Virus record (IMG/VR): IMGVR_UViG_3300030098_004828
Span: 62,001-126,000 of that record
Length of the DNA stretch: 64,000 nucleotides
Source of the DNA: a virus
Strand: one strand, 5' to 3'
The position numbers and the translations under genes are program-made. Below, in pieces: positions 23,601 through 32,000 of this stretch; the first letter of the stretch is position 1, and each line of letters begins with the position of its first letter. The notes beneath the pieces were generated by a model. The model saw only the letters and a list, made by a program, of their open reading frames with translations. It was not told where the DNA came from and did no database searches.

Positions 23601-26600
23601 TGCATTTGGTGAACCTAATCAATTTCCTATAAGTGAACAAAGTTTAACTGAAGCAACTGCTGAAAATCTTTATCTACAAGTTGTAAATCCAACAAATAAA
23701 ATGGAAGGTCCTGATCCAAGACAAAAGAAAACAGGTATAACACAAGAACAAGATTTTGTTAATATACATGGAGAAGATATAGAAATTCCTGGATGGGAAG
23801 TTATTAAGGATGGTAAAAAACAACCTATTACAATTAAAGAAGTAAAAGAATTTTATAAGGATAATACCAAAGCACGTGTAACCTTACAGTTTACAGGAAG
23901 AAGAAATTTAATGTTTGACTTAGGAACAGGTAGAGATAAAAATATAATTGAAACAGATATTGATCCTATAAATATAACAGTAAATTGGCGTGCTTTCTTA
24001 GAGTATGCACGTACTTCATTGATGTCTGGTAAAACTCCAGAACAATTTTTAGAATTTTTTGAAACAACTATAAGAGGTCAAAATGCATATGAGTTAAATA
24101 ATCCTTTAACACTTCCTAAATTTGATGAATTGTTTAGAAGCTTCTTTGCTAAAGGAGTATTAGGTGAAAGAGTTCCTGGTCATGGTTTAACTCTTATAGG
24201 AAATGGTAGAAAAGTTGTAAAGCAAGTAGTTGCTCTTGATAAAAATGATCAACCTGTTCACGGTAAGTCTAGAGTTATTAGAGATAAACATTGGAAACTA
24301 CTATATAAAAAAGGAGAAAAAATAGCAGTAGCAGGTATGAATTATGCTAGAGAAAATAAAGTAATAGATGGTAAAAGTGTTTTTGTTGGTGAATTTGATG
24401 GGTTAAAGGTTGGTGATTATTATATAGATGTGTTAAGAACAGACGTTCCTCAGTATATAAAACATAACTCTAATGGTGAATTTATTTCAGATCATAATAA
24501 GTGGGAATTAAGTGGTGAAGTTAGAACAGAAATTATGGTTCCTTTTCATAATCCACATGCTGAAACCATACCTATAGATCAAGAAATTCCAGAGTCTCTT
24601 TCTACAATGTATATGACACGTATTCCTACAGATGATAAAAAATCTCAAGATGTAGGTAAAGTTGTTAATGAACTTCCTGTATATATGGGATCTGTAGTTA
24701 TGGCATCAAATGAGCATATATTTAGATCAGGTGCCGATATGGATAATGATAAAGATTATACTCAAATTTTTGATACATATGTAGATGACAAAGGTGTTAT
24801 ACAAATTTATGGAGATCAATTTCATAGTAAAAAAAGAAAGAGTATAGATAAAAAATATGAAGAATATATTAGAAAAGTTGTAAGTGAAGCAAAGAAAAAG
24901 AATTCTAATATGAGTTATGCTGTTAAAGTATTTAAAGAAAGACTTTCTCAATTTAAACAAGAATCAGGTGTAATATTAAAAACATCAGAAAAATTAGAAC
25001 AAGAATTTGTAGAATGGCTTTCTAATCTTGATAAAGATAGAAAAGTAAAAGGTAAAAGTTTATTTGCTCAACAGCTTTATAATGCAATGAAAAGATTAGA
25101 TGGGGATAATTTAGATATGCTATCAGCAAAACTTAGATTTGCGTCTATGAGAGGATATGAATATGATATAGTTACTGGTAAATTTATAGATTTATTTGAA
25201 GAAGACATACATATTGATAGTGACTCAAGATATAGTGTTATACAAAAGTTTTATAATAATAATAAAATCCTACAAGGTGCTATGACTTTATTGGGTTTAC
25301 CTTTAACAATGGAACAGTTTATTGAATTTGAACTTAATCATGGATCTCCTAATTTAGGAGCATTAAATAATAATATTTTACAAGCTTCTATAGCTCTTTT
25401 ACAACATGAAGGAATGCGTAAATCACAAGAAAATGGTTTACCAGGAATTAAAAATGAACCTACAACAACTAGTCCTTATGATACAGCTTGGAAATATTAT
25501 GAAGATAATTTGCCAGGTTTATTTAAAAGAAGAGATACATCTAATATTAATGTAGATAATATGGATGGAAAAAGTAAAGCTTTTATGACTAATAAAATTG
25601 CAGAAAAAAATGTTGGAGCTGTTGTAACTCCAAAACAAATATTAGATTTATTAGGAGAACATAATGTTGAATTATTTGTAGAAGATTGGCAAGGAAAACC
25701 TTTACCATATATATCTTTTCAAGGTCATACTTTTAATAAACTTAATACTCAGTATATTATAAGAAATGGTAAGGAAGATAAAATAGATGGTGTTAGAACT
25801 GGAACAAATCTAGCTGCAATGATAAATGCAATGACGGATAATGGAACTCATATGCATGCAGGTAAATTTAATATAACTGCTAATCAAGCAGCATTACAAA
25901 CTTTACAAGCTAAGTTAGGAATGGATATGACTACAATACTTACACTTAGTGATAATCCTATACTTGAAAAATATATTATAATGGGAGCTTTCAAACAACC
26001 TGGTGAACCAGGAACAAGAAAATTAGTGGAAGGTCATATGAGTAATTTAGTTAAGAAGTATGGACAAGATATGTTAGATATAGTTGCTGTAACTGTATTA
26101 GATCAGGAAATAATTAATTCACATATTAATAGTCATCCGGATAATAATCCTGCTGAATATGGTTTTGAAATTATTGATCCTTCTAAAAGCTATGGAGAAC
26201 TATTTAAAAAAGATCCTCAATTAGCTTTAACAAGAGCTGCAGAAGAATATTTAATTCTTCAACTTTGGTTAAATACAAATAGAGTTTCAGACAGTGTATC
26301 TAGAACTCAAAAACCATTAAGACTTCTTAAAGGTCCAGGTAGAAATAGTGAAGAAACTTCTTTTATAATGGAAAATATAAAAGAAATGGGTCTAGATCTA
26401 GATACTTCTAAAAAAGGAAATGATAAGTTTAATAAATTAATAGATCCTATAGATAATATGGCATTACCTTTTGATGCTAGAAAAGCTTTTAGAGATTCTA
26501 TTATGAAAACATATTTAGATATATTCTTTCAAATGGAAAAAAGTTTAGCACCTGCTCTTTTAATAACAGAAACTCCATTCTTTAAAAAAGCTACTGATAT

Positions 26601-29049
26601 AATATTAACTCAACTTAAAAATAAAGCAAAGACGAATGAAAGAAAACATAAGATTAAAAAAGATATATTAAGCTATCTTACAGCACGTGCAGTTAGACAA
26701 CATTATTTAAATAATGGAATGATAAAAGAAGCTCAAGATATGACTAATGGAACATTATATGAAACTTTAAAAATATCTGAAACTCAATTAACAGCATCAG
26801 AAGCTTTAGCAAAACTTAGTGAGTATTATAATGGACAAGAAGAATATAACTTTTTTGCTCAAGGTTTTTTAAGTAGTATTGGTGAAAGATCTCCTATGAA
26901 TGCTTCAGGTATGAGTAAAGTCACATCTAATACTTGGACAAAATTAGAAGATAAGACAGTTAGACATATAAGATCTGCATTTATGAAAGCTTATGATAAT
27001 CCAGTTACACATGATTGGATAATGACTTTGTTACATTATGAACTTGTTAAGAATGGGCTTCAATATACTGCTGATACTTTTATTACTGCAATTCCACCAC
27101 AAGCTTTAGAAGAAGTAATTTCAACAATTACTCCTGTACATAATTTCTTTAAACAACTTCAGTTGTCTGATACAAGAGCAGAAAATTTATTAGGAATGAC
27201 TGTACACCAACTATTACAAGATATGACTCTTGGTTATTTAGGAGCAGAAAAAAACAATAGTATACTTAAAGAGTTGTATGGAAAACCTGTAACAGATTTA
27301 GGATCTCCAGATATGGTTGATGTATATGATGATCAAATAACAGAAGAAATGGCAGATGCAAATCCTAATATATTATTTGTATATGAAGATGTACTTAGAG
27401 GTGGAAAACCTTTAAATGCAAGAATAAGATCTAAAGAAAATGTAATGGGTCTTAGAATGAGAAAGCATTATAAAAAAGATGAAAAAAGTCCTTTCTTAGA
27501 TGCTAATGAACAAACATTAATGAAAGATAATTTTGATAAAGATTTAGCTGCTATTAGAGAATTAATGAATGAAACAAAAGAAGATGGATCACCTCTCTAT
27601 GAAAGTATAGTATTCCCAAGTTTTTATTTAATGGGAGATGTGTATTTAGAAAAACAAGAAGTTCAAGAAGAAACAGAAGAAAAAGAAAAGAAGAAAAAAG
27701 AAAAAGCTCCATATAAAGGTAAGTCAGAGAAGGTTTATAAACATATGCGTGAACAAATAAAAAAACAATTTGGTTTTAATATACAATCAGGTAGAGTTGC
27801 TGCCTCTGAAAGTATTAAAGCTAAACGAGCTAAACAATTAAAAGAAGCTGCAATAGCAAAATATCCTAATGAAGGTCTTCTTGTTTTAAGTATGAAAAGT
27901 GGATTAATTCCTGCACAAGATATTAGATCATTAAAAAGAAAAGCAAAAGGAAAAGGTAATAAGAAAGAGGAAAAGAAATTTAAAGCAATGTTGGGTGAAG
28001 CTGTTAAAAAGAATAAAGAACAATGGAAAACTAATTTAACAACATTAAGAGAGGGTGGTGTTAGGATAATAGAAATAGAAGATCCGAATGATGCAAATGC
28101 AACAATCTTAGTTATGGAAGCTCCTCTTTATTATAGAGAATTGGAATATACCTATACAAAAGATGCTAACACAGGTAAGAAGGTTAGAAATCTTTCAGGT
28201 ATTACAACTTATAGATTATTGCAATTTAATGATCCTACAAGACAAGAAGAAGAAATAGAAAACTTTTTTGAATTTGATGCTAGATTAGAAAAGAAAGGTA
28301 TAACAACTCCAAATATTGTCTATGCTACAGAAGCAATATATGAAGCTGTTAAAACTACATTTTCAAATTTACAAAACCCAATGGTAGGAAACGCTTTATT
28401 ATTACCTACTCAAGAGCCTATATACTATGAAACAATAAGAGAAAGACAAGAAGAAATTAAAGAAAGATATGATAGTTTGTTTAATAAAAAGAAAGGTTTT
28501 ATGGGTATTGATATATCAGCACAAGTAGCTAATTTACTTGCAAGTAGAATGGCAGCTATAACTGGAGGAAAAAAACCAGATATTAATAAAGTTCTTACAT
28601 CATCATTACCTCAATCAGCTTTTAAAAATGAAGTAAAAGATGTTCAATACACACAAGAAATAAAAGCTACAAATGAATCTGTAGAAGTAGGTGGTAAAGA
28701 AATTACAAGTCAAACTCCTGCAGAAAAATTATTAATGATGATGGCAAAAGGAGCTATAAAACAACAAGAAATTAAAAAACAATTGCCAAGCTCTACTAAA
28801 AAAAGTGTTACTAAAAAAATTGATCAATCAACTCCTGAAACAAGTAAATATGAAGGAAGATTAAGAGGTATTTGGAAGAGTTTAAGTCAAGATAAAAAAG
28901 AAGCAATTGCTAATGTTTTTGGAGAAGGAGATATAGCAATGACTGAAGTTAGTGAGCAAGAGTTTGTAAATTATTATTTTAGATATAAAAAGTATAACCC
29001 AACCTTTACGTTAAAGGAATTCATTAAAAAAATCAATGAGTGTTACTAG
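11674..29049 (+). CDS. Giant polyvalent virion protein with RNA polymerase core, zincin and macro-like domains
   Basis: The 5791-residue product is one uninterrupted frame of 17.4 kb. Visible parts in order: an N-terminal helical region with a hydrophobic stretch (about 265-300); a Lys/Glu-rich linker (about 1085-1140); a zincin motif HEAGH at 2380-2384; a macro-like nucleotide-binding segment opening with VVVVFGANSLGLHGRGGAG at 3488; an RNA polymerase-like double-psi barrel with RIPT at 4316-4319 and D-M-D-N-D at 4355-4359; and an NPNILFVYED-type phage domain at 5230. RIPT then DxDxD matches the order RQPT...DFDGD of cellular beta-prime subunits and the DxDxD of crAss-like virion polymerases. 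I therefore infer a virion-packaged polymerase that transcribes early genes after injection, joined to host-targeting domains. It ends in TAG 20 nt before the next gene. Which domains are active is unknown. Confidence 0.8.
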   Translation: MAEETQIIPEGSGKTGNVFEEGLNVNSTPNDANLDLTSSSVVDNLPYDNTPLHTPGWKNISDVVAEQGEYFAGPPGMNIDPSIWADVGRMDKMLAEHGLGNNNNFYNPLPGQSAGSFNPFAESSGILDPNTLEGRRAKLTQVINNAQQNTPGRNPAYRDPIYYGAKAFNLDRYTSHPAFDRLGFHPFADNDAYYNANSSKWENFQRTWGAFGSMFHEAFTSPWRSIGDFLEGDWNRADYIGASAMEDAMRIGRSTKGGVGGFFNDLFLNFSYTLGIISNVVLEEMALAGITYLSGGTAAPAAGARTVYNVGRIMRTGDKINDARKASQRTLEAMKNYNNVNNFWKFTRGVGRWTMPQTAQFYRRLRTAGSTVDNMNNLGKLRLGAGALYRDLRMANLAWSEAKMEAGLVEMQLRNKKYQEYRRANNGAHPDEEWLNALNVDALNAAQTTIFWNAPFIHLTNQFVFPGLGRGFRGVGRQFDDSLDAVPDAIQRELKKQKPSGMPGKFYDAGKGVSRIKSEGLKGGLTKGANYALRYFGANVGEGAQELYQEAVAVGVEHYYGSLFDMRLSTGLDLQRADMELSAQQGSKLFWDSFQEGANSQMGWNGFKVFMSGFMMGGLARMVQTPVLDWAPNYVNKKWNQAKYDKYEKQKEKFKANALEYLENGRKDPLHVFDKTKINVLNQREANQQMYAASFSGQAMEHYDAKDWAKFEHFETYVSMGKTHHFIDIIDDYLALDNKSFREAFPVETYPDSVAKIRSRLEQNKKEINEMKRKYEERKELYSNPFSEDRFEEGTVLYQQEKLRRLSYDHARKLAMYVDSSFERAVERINNMYKALSSGDLKVLKNIQANELDPLMGKRQLEAELELLNVELTGTLSQKDIKFKTKKKELLTEFSNIIHNPKYQTPKTKVFSKTHMPKLRKAFTDYLNFLAKAKNEFVESKNIDKALNAIVDTQWLEKRSGDLHDAARILMNPKKLEQVADRINFSMRRVWNTMRDKNHQIKEIDKYIRETERMAVLQKLSEEDIYPHPIQTMIYLEQGIKPTLFYNKKGIIDQLNQPEEHKKILSIFNLSDDTSEDGKDAKKENAEEIEKQAKESKEKDEVEKEETDLTVGGTGEVPDEKKKEKEEEVEYEVPKNTDSDSTIVDLVPKNNDKPPASLGKVLSSVNNDTKIQNVLNNKYEQWAANQALEDPNRSIMTQELWEQDETLGGAIKSARKELFKLYAKKVSLKDRQSTPFDTWLKSNAANLEVDDIIEKYPLATSSVQDIMIGDVTAVQPMPEEKLNPSLESIVSDGKKDKTGIWILKSSIELDPDADPKELYTVTDNNKIDLSEKFFHLDPASLDPDGYDTLDEAQRAKDKILKWLGKPEDRDFVFDGIQFRRGMSIVKGEDLNDWKNAEQEDKGNYEWTVMANKKTVENNNNVWIQKKVGNTIEKGDKPIVLEEGDWAADGWVIEFDAKELSQKEKQKTKTKLQKTEPLQFFAITESKGETTYTKIKRHEKLLKSMTPEKQKNLVLRIMRMEDFEEKMKIPVKKLTPLEFETKQPNKRIRKGYVKHRVFLEYDGYDIAELQGIHSSVILDENNKELNPMTMSNKQILETFVMGEHDKARGVTEQEFADTVRNNYKQGYLIMKKIDEYMGENLATEIPFYIEGKKNPVLEDIGITIQAGNIAYSTSVANRSTFDQLEYKSADSKINKDGSKGSQVIYSLYKDKNGDWREAPFDNFDQATTENEDYRDSQLELIENDRKMVDLDIKSLGRYVMVIRDDRGVYTYAALQPREKTSVELEEMFTQLKERHIETLKENYVSVEGTNKRMIKKGKKYTDQGFGMQYNNEFNSNFSETHFIASKTKGDVIVLGVDPYGNINLEYFNRITKHETRVSLNEEEVATASNFLELLNLLNEKWKKTEWAKAYKKVEGTKKAVKDVNRPNFKIQPIDFRISLPRTITTEQLSDVKILIQPEIRKNIRTVLSYTKQSEIDMLTANASSIQYRHSFLKTSSEKKIESDEREAINEPEANKIGTTDSVTTMFTNYLKNGKASNELLDSLSDALVAAQQDMSVYAAQALDIVKKAGLTHHDVKNALDFVYSFKFDSDFVNPITQKVIGTKQDLMEYVHTIALGKKKVTEYTQEELDNMDSVFESIDNLHDVVQAVNKPILQRANQLLKDDNYKVELQAMVDNKLYKSMPGGTSTQKAKQKGPAVSIVNKEKQFNLKAYQKAQEELEQLNNALEDAAFDEAVVRQEYINLKTNKAKNDFIQTLEDTGDFRILENKNKWNRRNVLLELMNQYEADIKGIDPNLAGKFLPEVLKSIDEHDIARRQEFIEFMRENLPQFMVDRIDNLEWNSEKMGALMGAFVIDLKSVGQGLTLDNLVGKVYLSKTSKFDYHEAGHATMRMLMTDEEIATWMATARKNVRAQMRSKEGYKIGENADGSSIIVKNVKQALEHLRLQSYMYSQMSDNLLEKRLYEEDIWDNFQLYKENPKNKKVRKEYKGFFSWLVEMIKKVFKFFTTSYWNSTRSSGLGGPYDSLFEKIDNGKYRTRAIQKNQFTEGFLEGGLSFKYALKPIPTGRPKVLATSKLIEGQEQEVLKQVTEYFPPEEEARYVANIVKIYLELLDKMEGKYIPNKVLLDAVNIVTESLNPKRQIFQDMDPGDYRKIKSQLKKDYAALSSPEAKRALMKSARVALTRHDQFQDAFDEMIMDKDHELEGRTNETSWDEQLQEIGPEKTASRFVRDLIATTVLTDQAGQPLGDKKYGFKWLDDAKTIPAVQPVDYMKAFNALLLAGEGIENHYERFRTIWNQTHYKPDLKAVMVNILNLLGVKPAQLRGNSWMQNVEKNGTAKQQWYLGRIIKAFDTVRVDYYNLIQSDSGNTKGYVNIINAAHKDDASNQLRSATNVYLGLDSKWQGEGKESRKLHRRATGVLNDWNNILSEGKPMTDAKLARKSKEISTRLRERLGIELHPATIENSIINFIELSTEYQKQLFKQQNKLQDSKQFKWQKDDVFFSLETISTLRDANVPHQYLSLLAHSQYLEFDEMSDKEFKSVMNERESGALGRWRRIFRINALYDPNVGHTVFRDMKGNWIYAHQIPTYTIRAMQKWNDLNHLDNLKAKNWFNKNHSYFLQSPDFRAMSKKGMHRTTRLLGGKMTSMKVKDNKLIEMRMKDEAPAKGVSTGEMSPAQIYSSLANMMLKFYNAENQEVTTVVDEDRNGYEFALMTSLLRTRSTSNTFDFGDFPVLDAVIKNKSGQSIINPEFVEMVIRWMIQPQYERIRLENARFNNVNEGIPLTKEIIINYNDFADPTSDLTSIYLQTDLLDIVNIASGIKKIKLPKFVTEAETKDILSGKQTAFLRTAEGQGKIGLFGEGKRAVVESEEGTFVLTYHGFKNSDAFDDINEIKEMFGARILDKKTLTHTEAIKVGNEFWWTDMKVIKNFFSQNQAKKESYKRHLYTIKPLDAYTGMSGSLAEELLQRQALEVNKWFGSHKDENFAEKVAEEDVVVVFGANSLGLHGRGGAGFAMGKQRSLKQIEEVEDGTVGDYAIKGKTGIMQGSKGLGYGLITVSGKPKGRYGGASMTTIEIVNEIKNLYSLAENNPETTFKVLYELEENEKSLNGYTGQELADMFVSAGAIPENIQFNETFADLLYVSKDTGSRSRLMADVNTKLTEDAQTLAQDGVTFKKFREEFQGPNGESLVEIVTNRLQADFDAWHISLRDTGALDLINPMLKKDGLTSNSGKKNKKTKLANKSLGLIPGNATHNLMQIFLNDYFNTKAAMALLFGDEAKVLGGSQDKTKRGPALNYGGDNVSSQVASPENGIPTPVNKFKIWVYDDTVAQDMFMGTEIKTNDAYVLATTFGRRAIAWGLGIGQLAMYPMIDEIESNQEGGMSATRYLGNKETGEEGYKKFGANLASLKLAYMDGSSMLKMTVGSATPEMISHYDGTPMESSIPLWNMMEKMRQWESKNPGQFVLAVPRSAAKMLKVNPANINDAFGEPNQFPISEQSLTEATAENLYLQVVNPTNKMEGPDPRQKKTGITQEQDFVNIHGEDIEIPGWEVIKDGKKQPITIKEVKEFYKDNTKARVTLQFTGRRNLMFDLGTGRDKNIIETDIDPINITVNWRAFLEYARTSLMSGKTPEQFLEFFETTIRGQNAYELNNPLTLPKFDELFRSFFAKGVLGERVPGHGLTLIGNGRKVVKQVVALDKNDQPVHGKSRVIRDKHWKLLYKKGEKIAVAGMNYARENKVIDGKSVFVGEFDGLKVGDYYIDVLRTDVPQYIKHNSNGEFISDHNKWELSGEVRTEIMVPFHNPHAETIPIDQEIPESLSTMYMTRIPTDDKKSQDVGKVVNELPVYMGSVVMASNEHIFRSGADMDNDKDYTQIFDTYVDDKGVIQIYGDQFHSKKRKSIDKKYEEYIRKVVSEAKKKNSNMSYAVKVFKERLSQFKQESGVILKTSEKLEQEFVEWLSNLDKDRKVKGKSLFAQQLYNAMKRLDGDNLDMLSAKLRFASMRGYEYDIVTGKFIDLFEEDIHIDSDSRYSVIQKFYNNNKILQGAMTLLGLPLTMEQFIEFELNHGSPNLGALNNNILQASIALLQHEGMRKSQENGLPGIKNEPTTTSPYDTAWKYYEDNLPGLFKRRDTSNINVDNMDGKSKAFMTNKIAEKNVGAVVTPKQILDLLGEHNVELFVEDWQGKPLPYISFQGHTFNKLNTQYIIRNGKEDKIDGVRTGTNLAAMINAMTDNGTHMHAGKFNITANQAALQTLQAKLGMDMTTILTLSDNPILEKYIIMGAFKQPGEPGTRKLVEGHMSNLVKKYGQDMLDIVAVTVLDQEIINSHINSHPDNNPAEYGFEIIDPSKSYGELFKKDPQLALTRAAEEYLILQLWLNTNRVSDSVSRTQKPLRLLKGPGRNSEETSFIMENIKEMGLDLDTSKKGNDKFNKLIDPIDNMALPFDARKAFRDSIMKTYLDIFFQMEKSLAPALLITETPFFKKATDIILTQLKNKAKTNERKHKIKKDILSYLTARAVRQHYLNNGMIKEAQDMTNGTLYETLKISETQLTASEALAKLSEYYNGQEEYNFFAQGFLSSIGERSPMNASGMSKVTSNTWTKLEDKTVRHIRSAFMKAYDNPVTHDWIMTLLHYELVKNGLQYTADTFITAIPPQALEEVISTITPVHNFFKQLQLSDTRAENLLGMTVHQLLQDMTLGYLGAEKNNSILKELYGKPVTDLGSPDMVDVYDDQITEEMADANPNILFVYEDVLRGGKPLNARIRSKENVMGLRMRKHYKKDEKSPFLDANEQTLMKDNFDKDLAAIRELMNETKEDGSPLYESIVFPSFYLMGDVYLEKQEVQEETEEKEKKKKEKAPYKGKSEKVYKHMREQIKKQFGFNIQSGRVAASESIKAKRAKQLKEAAIAKYPNEGLLVLSMKSGLIPAQDIRSLKRKAKGKGNKKEEKKFKAMLGEAVKKNKEQWKTNLTTLREGGVRIIEIEDPNDANATILVMEAPLYYRELEYTYTKDANTGKKVRNLSGITTYRLLQFNDPTRQEEEIENFFEFDARLEKKGITTPNIVYATEAIYEAVKTTFSNLQNPMVGNALLLPTQEPIYYETIRERQEEIKERYDSLFNKKKGFMGIDISAQVANLLASRMAAITGGKKPDINKVLTSSLPQSAFKNEVKDVQYTQEIKATNESVEVGGKEITSQTPAEKLLMMMAKGAIKQQEIKKQLPSSTKKSVTKKIDQSTPETSKYEGRLRGIWKSLSQDKKEAIANVFGEGDIAMTEVSEQEFVNYYFRYKKYNPTFTLKEFIKKINECY

Positions 29050-29053
29050 ATAA

Positions 29054-29069
29054 TTAGTATATTAGTATT
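29054..29069 (+). promoter_or_regulatory. TTAGTAT-type box directly before start codon
   Basis: TTAGTATATTAGTATT abuts the ATG at 29070 in a 20-nt gap. It differs by one base from the box before the gene at 8007 and shares GTATATTA with the boxes at 39105, 40423 and 46350. It is a candidate promoter or leader element. Confidence 0.45.
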
Positions 29070-32000
29070 ATGGCATGTGTAAATAGAAATACAACAGAAT
29101 ATAAAGTTTTATTAGAGGAATTTAAGAGTCCTATAGCAGTTGACTTATTAGTTGATAATTGGCAAAAGTTTAATAAAAAAAATACAATGCCTACAGTAAG
29201 TGAACTTAAAGATTACAATAATCAAAGAAAGAAACTCTTTAGTTTACAAAAAAGACAGTTTACAGAATCAATTGTTGTAAAGCTATCTGATTTAGGAATT
29301 ATAAAAAAAGATTATAATATTTCAAGGAATGGTGATTTTTCAGGATCAATTGAAGATGGTGGAATGTGGCATGAAGAACTTGATGAAGAATATGTAACAA
29401 TACTAGAAGATCAATTAAGAAATGAAGAGATAGAACCTATGGATTATGATATAGCCTTGGAGCAGGCATATGTTTATAAGTATAGAGGAGCATCTTTAGA
29501 AACTTTAGAGCAAAATAGAAACAGATTAATGTCTTTTTTAGATGCATTTAATCTTCCTTCAGATTTTATAAATGTTAGAGTTAGAAGTTTGGAAGAAAGC
29601 ATGTTTATAGAAAACGAACCTTTAATAAGATATGCTGATGAGATTGCAACAAAAGAAAATAAAAAGATATATAGAAAAAAATTACCTATAAAACTTACAC
29701 GTCCAGCAATTAATATTATTAGGGAGTTAAATAAAAAAGGAAATAAAGCTTTAATTGTAGGTGGTGCTGTAAGAGATTCATTAAGAGGAGTTGAAAATAA
29801 AGATATTGATATTGAAGTATATGGAATTAGTTATGGTAATCTAGAAAACTTGTTATCAAAATATGGTAGAGTTAGTGTGGTTGGAAAATCTTTTGGTGTT
29901 ATTAAATTTGAAGATGAGTCAGGAGTAGAATATGATTTTTCTGTACCAAGAAGAGAAAGCACTAAGGGTGTTGGTCATAAAGATTTTAAAATAGATGTAG
30001 ACCCTAATATGTCACCTGAAGAAGCTGCTAAAAGAAGAGACTTTACATGGAATGCTTTAGCTTATGATCCTATTAAAGAAGAAATACATGATTATTTTGG
30101 TGGTATAAAAGCTATACAAAGAGGTACAATGGAAATTACTTCTGAACAATTTATAGAAGACCCCTTAAGAGTTCTTAGAGCAATGCAGTTTCAATCCAGA
30201 TCCGGAGATAAAATTTCTGCAAAAGATTATGGAATAATGAAACAAATGGTAAGACAGGGAGCATGGGATAACTTACCTAAAGAAAGAATATCTGAAGAGT
30301 TTATGAAGTGGGCATTAAAGGGAAAAAATCCTTCAATGATATTTAACTTCTTAAGAAAAACAAATTTAATGCAAGAGCTTCCTTATATTGGTCTACTAAA
30401 AGGTGTTAAGCAGGATAAAGAATGGCATCCAGAAGGAGATGTAGAAGTTCATACAGGTTATGTTATGGACGCTGCAGTAAAAATAGCTGACAGAGAAGGA
30501 TTAAAAGGAGATGATAGAGCGGTATTAATATTTGCAGCTTTAACACATGATTTTGCTAAACCTCAAACTACAGAAAAAAATTTAATAGAGTATCAAGAAA
30601 AAGAAACAGGGAAGACACAAACAAGAATGGCAATTACTTCTAGGGGTCATGAAAAAGCAGGTGGGCCTTTAGCAAAAGAATTTTTAGAATCAATAGGAAT
30701 TAAAAAATCTATTATAGATAGAGTTGTACCACTTGTTGTAGAACACTTACAACATGTTAGTATAGCAGCATTACCTGAAGAAAAAGGAAAAGTAACTGCA
30801 GTAAAAACATTGGCTAGAAAATTAGAGCCTTCTAATATACAGGAGCTTTTATATTTAATAGAAGCAGATAATTCTGGTAGACCTCCATTACCTAAAGGTC
30901 TTGGTCAAGCTGGTGTTGAATTAAAAAGATTAGCTAAAAATGTAAAAGTTACTACTAAACCTAAAAAAGATTTATTACAAGGAAGAGATCTTATTAGTTT
31001 AGGTATGAAACCAGGTGAACAGTTTTCAGAAGTTTTAAATAAAGCAAGGCGTGCAGAAGATGAAGGTATATTTAATACAGTTGAAGGTGGAAAACTTTGG
31101 GTTAGAAAAAACATATTAAAAGAAGATGTAGAACTTGAAGAAGTTAAACCTATGAATGTTAAAGTTGAAAGCAAAGATGATTCAATGGAAACGGACATGG
31201 AGCCTTTAGCTAATGATAATTATGAATATCTTCCTGAATATGAATTTAATACAAATAGAAATACTTTAGAAGTAGATGATATTATAACAGAAGATATTTC
31301 TAAAGATCTTACCTTTACAAGAACTATAATAAATCATTTAGAAAGAATATTTCCTGATATAAATGTACAATATATAACAGAGTTGGAATATAAAGCAATG
31401 AGACTTGTAGAACAAGATGTTACAAGAGAGTTGTTAGAAGCAGAAGGAATGGAGACAATAAAAGAGGATGAAGTTAAAAGCTTTTTTTATGATGGAACTG
31501 CTTATATAATAAAAGATAGAATTACTGCAGAAACAGCTATAGAAGAAGTATTACATCCATTTGTAAATGCATTAGAGAGTGACAATAAAGCACTATTCAA
31601 TTCTTTATTAAAAGAAGCAAAATTAAATTTTCCTACTTTAAGAGCTCAAATAGAAGGTGTATATACAGATGAAAAAGGTTTTTCTCCTTTAGAAAGAAAC
31701 TTAGAGCTTGTTACACAAGCTTTAACAAGACACTTTAAAAAAGAATATGAAGATACACCAACTACAAATTGGAGATCTAAAATTAAAGATTTAATAACAT
31801 GGTTAGCAGAAACTGTTAAAAACATTTATACTTATATTACAAGTGGTTTTTTAAGTGTAAGCCCAGAACAAATAAGTTCTGCAAATAACTTAACAGATGT
31901 TGCTAAACTTCTTAATACAGAAGGTTTATTAATTAGATTTAAAGGAGGTAAAAAAGATAAAGGTGCCTTTAGATCATTTAAACAATATAGTCTTACTGAG

